From CAVRQM01 sp963723455 (GTDB taxonomy: Bacteria; Pseudomonadota; Alphaproteobacteria; Acetobacterales; Acetobacteraceae): a DNA stretch of 64,000 nucleotides. The translations under genes were made by a program, and so were the position numbers. The notes below the pieces were generated by a model. It was not told the origin of the DNA. It did no database searches and saw only the letters and a list, made by a program, of their open reading frames with translations. Below, in pieces: positions 61,486 to 64,000 of this stretch (position 1 is the stretch's first letter; every line of letters begins with the position of its first letter). The stretch lies in the NCBI GenBank assembly GCA_963723455.1, contig CAVRQM010000002.1, positions 7,129 to 71,128 on the forward strand. The letters are read 5' to 3'.

Positions 61486-62472
61486 ATGCAGATCGGCGTC
61501 ATCGGACTGGGCCGCATGGGCGGCAACATCGCGCGCCGGCTGATGCGGGCGGGACATTCCTGCGTCGTCTATGATCACGCCGCCAAGACCACCGAGGCGC
61601 TGGCCGGCGAGGGCGCGACCGGGGCCAGCGGCCTGGCCGACATGGTGGCCAAGCTGGAAAGCCCGAAAGCGGTCTGGTCGATGCTGCCCGCCGGCAAGAT
61701 CACCGAGGACACGGTGCACGAACTCGCCGGCCTGATGAGCGCCGGGGACATCATCATCGATGGCGGCAACAGCTACTTTCGCGACGACATCCGGCGGTCC
61801 AAGGCGCTGGCCGAAAAGGGCCTGCGCTACATCGACGTCGGCACCTCGGGCGGCGTCTGGGGGCTGGAGCGTGGGTATTGCATGATGATCGGCGGCGACC
61901 GCGACGCCTTCGAGCACCTGGACCCGATCTTCGCCGCACTCGCCCCCGGAATCGGCAGCATCGAGAAGACGCCGGGCCGCGCCGGCTCGCTCGATGCGCG
62001 GGCGGAACAGGGCTACCTGTATTGCGGCGCGGCGGGGGCCGGGCATTTCGTCAAGATGGTCCATAACGGCATCGAATACGGCATGATGCAGGCCTACGCC
62101 GAGGGCTTCGACATCCTGCGTACCCGCGCCACGGCGGATGTGCCGGAGGCCGAGAAATACGCGCTGCCGATGCCGGACGTGGCCGAGGTCTGGCGCCGCG
62201 GCAGCGTCATCACGTCCTGGCTGCTGGATTTGTCGGCGATGGCGCTGGCCAGCGACGCGGACCTGCAGAGGTTCTCAGGCTTCGTCGAGGACAGCGGCGA
62301 GGGCCGCTGGACCATCGAGGCGGCGGTCGAGGAGGCGGTGCCGGCGGAGGTGCTGGCCGCCGCACTGTTCACCCGCTTCCGCTCGCGCCAGCAGCACACG
62401 TTTGCCGAGAAGATGCTGTCGGCGATGCGGATGGGTTTCGGTGGCCATATCGAGAAAGGCCCGACGCCCTGA
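61486..62472 (+). CDS. gnd: 6-phosphogluconate dehydrogenase (decarboxylating), short type
   Basis: A 328-residue short-form enzyme (YqeC/GndA type, often NAD-linked), giving ribulose 5-phosphate and NAD(P)H. The NAD loop GLGRMGGNIARRL is at residues 7-19; DIIIDGGNSYFRDD, GVWGLERGYCMMIGGD and the catalytic KMVHNGIEYGMMQAYAEGFD follow. ATG 61486 was chosen because the loop must be at the N-terminus. Divergent from the Mfd-like gene across 162 bases; its stop overlaps the start of rpiA. Confidence 0.93.
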   Translation: MQIGVIGLGRMGGNIARRLMRAGHSCVVYDHAAKTTEALAGEGATGASGLADMVAKLESPKAVWSMLPAGKITEDTVHELAGLMSAGDIIIDGGNSYFRDDIRRSKALAEKGLRYIDVGTSGGVWGLERGYCMMIGGDRDAFEHLDPIFAALAPGIGSIEKTPGRAGSLDARAEQGYLYCGAAGAGHFVKMVHNGIEYGMMQAYAEGFDILRTRATADVPEAEKYALPMPDVAEVWRRGSVITSWLLDLSAMALASDADLQRFSGFVEDSGEGRWTIEAAVEEAVPAEVLAAALFTRFRSRQQHTFAEKMLSAMRMGFGGHIEKGPTP

Positions 62473-63169
62473 GCGATCACGCCGAGGCGGCCAAGCGCGC
62501 GGTCGGCATCGCCGCGCGCGGCGCTGGTCCGGGACGGTATGCTGCTGGGGTTGGGGACCGGCAGCACGGTGCGGTTCCTGGTCGAACGCCTGGGCGAGCG
62601 GGTGCGCGAGGAGGGGCTGCGCGTCACCGGCGTCCCGACCTCCGAGGCGACGGCGACGCAGGCGGCGGCGCTGGGCATCGAGCTGGCCGATCCGGATGCG
62701 GCGATCGATCTGGCCATCGACGGGGCCGACGAGGTGGAGCTTGGCTCGCTGCGGCTGATCAAGGGGCTGGGCGGGGCGCTGCTGCGCGAGAAGATCGTGG
62801 CGCAGCTGGCGCGGCGGTTCGTGGTGGTGGCCGATTTCGAGCAAGCTGGTGAGCGTGTTGGGCAGCCGGGCGCCGCTGCCGGTCGAGGTGGCGCGCTTCG
62901 GCCTGGCCGCGACCATCCGCCGCGTGGCCGAGGCGGGCGGCGCGCCGGTGCTGCGGACGGGGCGCGATGGCGCGCCGTTCGTCAGCGACGGCGGCAACGC
63001 CATCCTCGATTGCGCCGGCTTCGCGCCAATCCGCGATCCGTTCACCCTGCAACGCGACCTGCGCGCCATCGCCGGGGTGTTCGAGACCGGGCTGTTCATC
63101 GAGATCGCCGACGAGGCGCTGATCGCCGAGGCTGACGGCTCGGTGCGCAGCCTGCGCGCGGACCGCTGA
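62469..63169 (+). pseudogene. rpiA: Ribose-5-phosphate isomerase A (two frameshifts)
   Basis: A RpiA of about 232 residues, converting ribulose and ribose 5-phosphate. LLGLGTGSTVRFLVERL, DLAIDGADEVELG and the catalytic EKIVAQLARRFVVVADF are present, then SVLGSRAPLPVEVARFG and GVFETGLFIEIADEALI. Frames break near 62518 (extra G in AARALVRDG) and near 62842 (extra G before SKLVSV). The family N-terminus (M)SDHAEAAKRAV begins at a CTG, 62469, overlapping the gnd stop; no ATG is available there. gnd-rpiA form a pentose-phosphate pair. Confidence 0.88.
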
Positions 63170-63179
63170 ACGGACGCTG

Positions 63180-63719
63180 TCAGGCGGCCGCCGCGGCTTG
63201 GCTCTGCAGGATGGTCAGCGCGTTGCTGCCGGTGAAGCTGGCACCGGAAAAGCTCGCGCCGTGGACGGACCGCAGCAGCTGATCCGCCGATGCGTAGCTG
63301 GTCGCATCCTGCGTGCGCGTCTGTCCGGCGGCGTTGGTGAATGTCAGGTCGGACGTGCTGCCCCCGGCTTCGCTCCGGTCGGTCCCTGACACGGCCTGCG
63401 TCTGTCCGCTTGCATCGGTGAAGCCGCCGGACACCGCGTCGGACCCGTCGGCCTGCCTGGTCCCGGTCTCCTGCAGGGCGGTCGTCTTGCCGCCGGGCAA
63501 CGTTGTCGCGACGGTCCGGGTCCAGCCGGTCTCGTTTTTGCTGAATATCACGTCGCGCGTGAGCGTCTGGCCGTTCGGCAACGTGAACACCGTGTCGGCG
63601 GTGCGCGTGCCGCCCTGGCTGGTCACGGTGCGGCTGAACGTGCCGGCGCCGGCACGGCTGCCGATGAAGCTGCCGGACTGGGTTCCGGTGAACGGCGTGG
63701 TGGCGGGCGAGATCGACAT
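63180..63719 (-). CDS. Threonine/serine-rich repetitive protein, unknown
   Basis: A 179-residue protein from ATG 63719, made largely of T, S, G, A and Q. Short imperfect repeats are visible: GTRTADTVFTLPNGQTLTRD, GWTRTVATTLPGGKTTALQE, GGFTDASGQTQAVSG and TFTNAAGQTRTQDATSY. Each has a tyrosine-free, G-Q/T-rich turn, which suggests a repetitive beta structure such as surface or heme-containing adhesin fragments. There is no signal peptide. It converges on rpiA with ten bases between stops. The sequence from 63720 to the right end shows nothing I can support. Confidence 0.55.
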   Translation of the reverse strand: MSISPATTPFTGTQSGSFIGSRAGAGTFSRTVTSQGGTRTADTVFTLPNGQTLTRDVIFSKNETGWTRTVATTLPGGKTTALQETGTRQADGSDAVSGGFTDASGQTQAVSGTDRSEAGGSTSDLTFTNAAGQTRTQDATSYASADQLLRSVHGASFSGASFTGSNALTILQSQAAAAA

Positions 63720-64000
63720 GGCGGCTCCTGTGTCGCTGCGCCCTATCGGCGCTGGCCGGGCAGCAGCAAGAATCACGCCGGAACTTACATCGTGACTGCG
63801 ACGCGAGCGCGGAGGACTGACGCAGCCTGCCCAGGCGAGGCGCCCGGCGAAAGCTGCAGGGTCATGCGGCAGAGTTTGCCGAGGTCGTGGCAGGCGCATC
63901 GTGCAAAGGCCCGCCGGCCCGCTGCACACGCGGCGGTCGCGGCCCGGTCCAGGCAACACTTTTTCATTGGCGACTTGCCGCAGCGGGACACGGAGTTTTC

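Noticed and set aside
63785..63991. A 68-codon minus-strand frame at the right edge
   Set aside because: Cysteine/arginine-rich with no ribosome site, no family likeness and no fit to its neighbours.

Overview
The window is GC-rich (about 70 percent) and densely coded, and it reads as the chromosome of an alphaproteobacterium, most likely in the Rhodospirillales/Acetobacteraceae. The clues are the cell-cycle DNA methyltransferase CcrM next to rnhB, a serC-serA pair, the YbbN/Lon-domain/Trm112/DUF971 gene string, a ligase-associated Lhr helicase with PdeM, and an 82-nt sRNA of the MmgR (alpha-r8/suhB) type. Taxonomy is inferred from gene content only; no 16S gene is present.

Layout. 0-3.4 kb: end of an ABC exporter, an FNT-type anion channel, ketopantoate reductase and an enoyl-CoA hydratase. 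3.4-6.2 kb: a decayed ccrM fragment, a small secreted protein, rnhB and intact ccrM. 6.2-10.4 kb: Crp/Fnr regulator, sensor histidine kinase, DUF1345 protein, beta-hydroxyacid dehydrogenase, DUF4142 lipoprotein. 10.5-13.9 kb: serine synthesis (serC, serA) and dps. 14.0-20.1 kb: one minus-strand run of lhr, pdeM, photolyase, metallophosphatase and cytochrome b561. 20.1-25.7 kb: a polyol/sugar operon (SorC regulator, ABC transporter, erythritol/threitol-type dehydrogenase) in which every gene is frameshifted. 25.7-31.3 kb: sRNA, N-formylglutamate amidohydrolase, a PQQ-like propeller protein, a tiny ORF with an extreme ribosome-binding site, a fasciclin protein and an iron-sulfur photolyase. 31.4-39.6 kb: SixA phosphatase, CYTH-CHAD protein, malic enzyme, second sugar ABC transporter. 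39.6-41.1 kb: IS481-type element beside tRNA-Lys. 41.2-46.8 kb: YbbN cluster, L,D-transpeptidase, ribA, OmpR-type regulator. 46.9-51.3 kb: molybdopterin oxidoreductase and a secreted kelch-type protein. 51.3-61.3 kb: a minus-strand run of an Mfd-like helicase, penicillin acylase, GH3 enzyme, argD, argF and a methyltransferase. 61.5-63.7 kb: gnd, rpiA and a threonine/serine-rich protein.

How the genes work together. Several runs are tightly coupled by 4-base stop/start overlaps: lhr-pdeM, phr-phosphatase, mfd-acylase-GH3, argD-argF, transpeptidase-upstream gene and Trm112-DUF971. The DNA-repair run plus a second photolyase points to light and UV exposure. The acylase and GH3 enzyme could break and make acyl-amide bonds on the same substrates. 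gnd-rpiA and malic enzyme serve NAD(P)H and pentose supply.

Main caution: about 40 single-base frameshifts break otherwise well conserved frames, including genes expected to be needed (serA, ribA, rpiA). They are four per kb in 20.1-25.7 kb and far rarer elsewhere. Most look like one extra base. I read them mainly as assembly or base-calling indels, but label the affected genes as broken because that is what the sequence shows.
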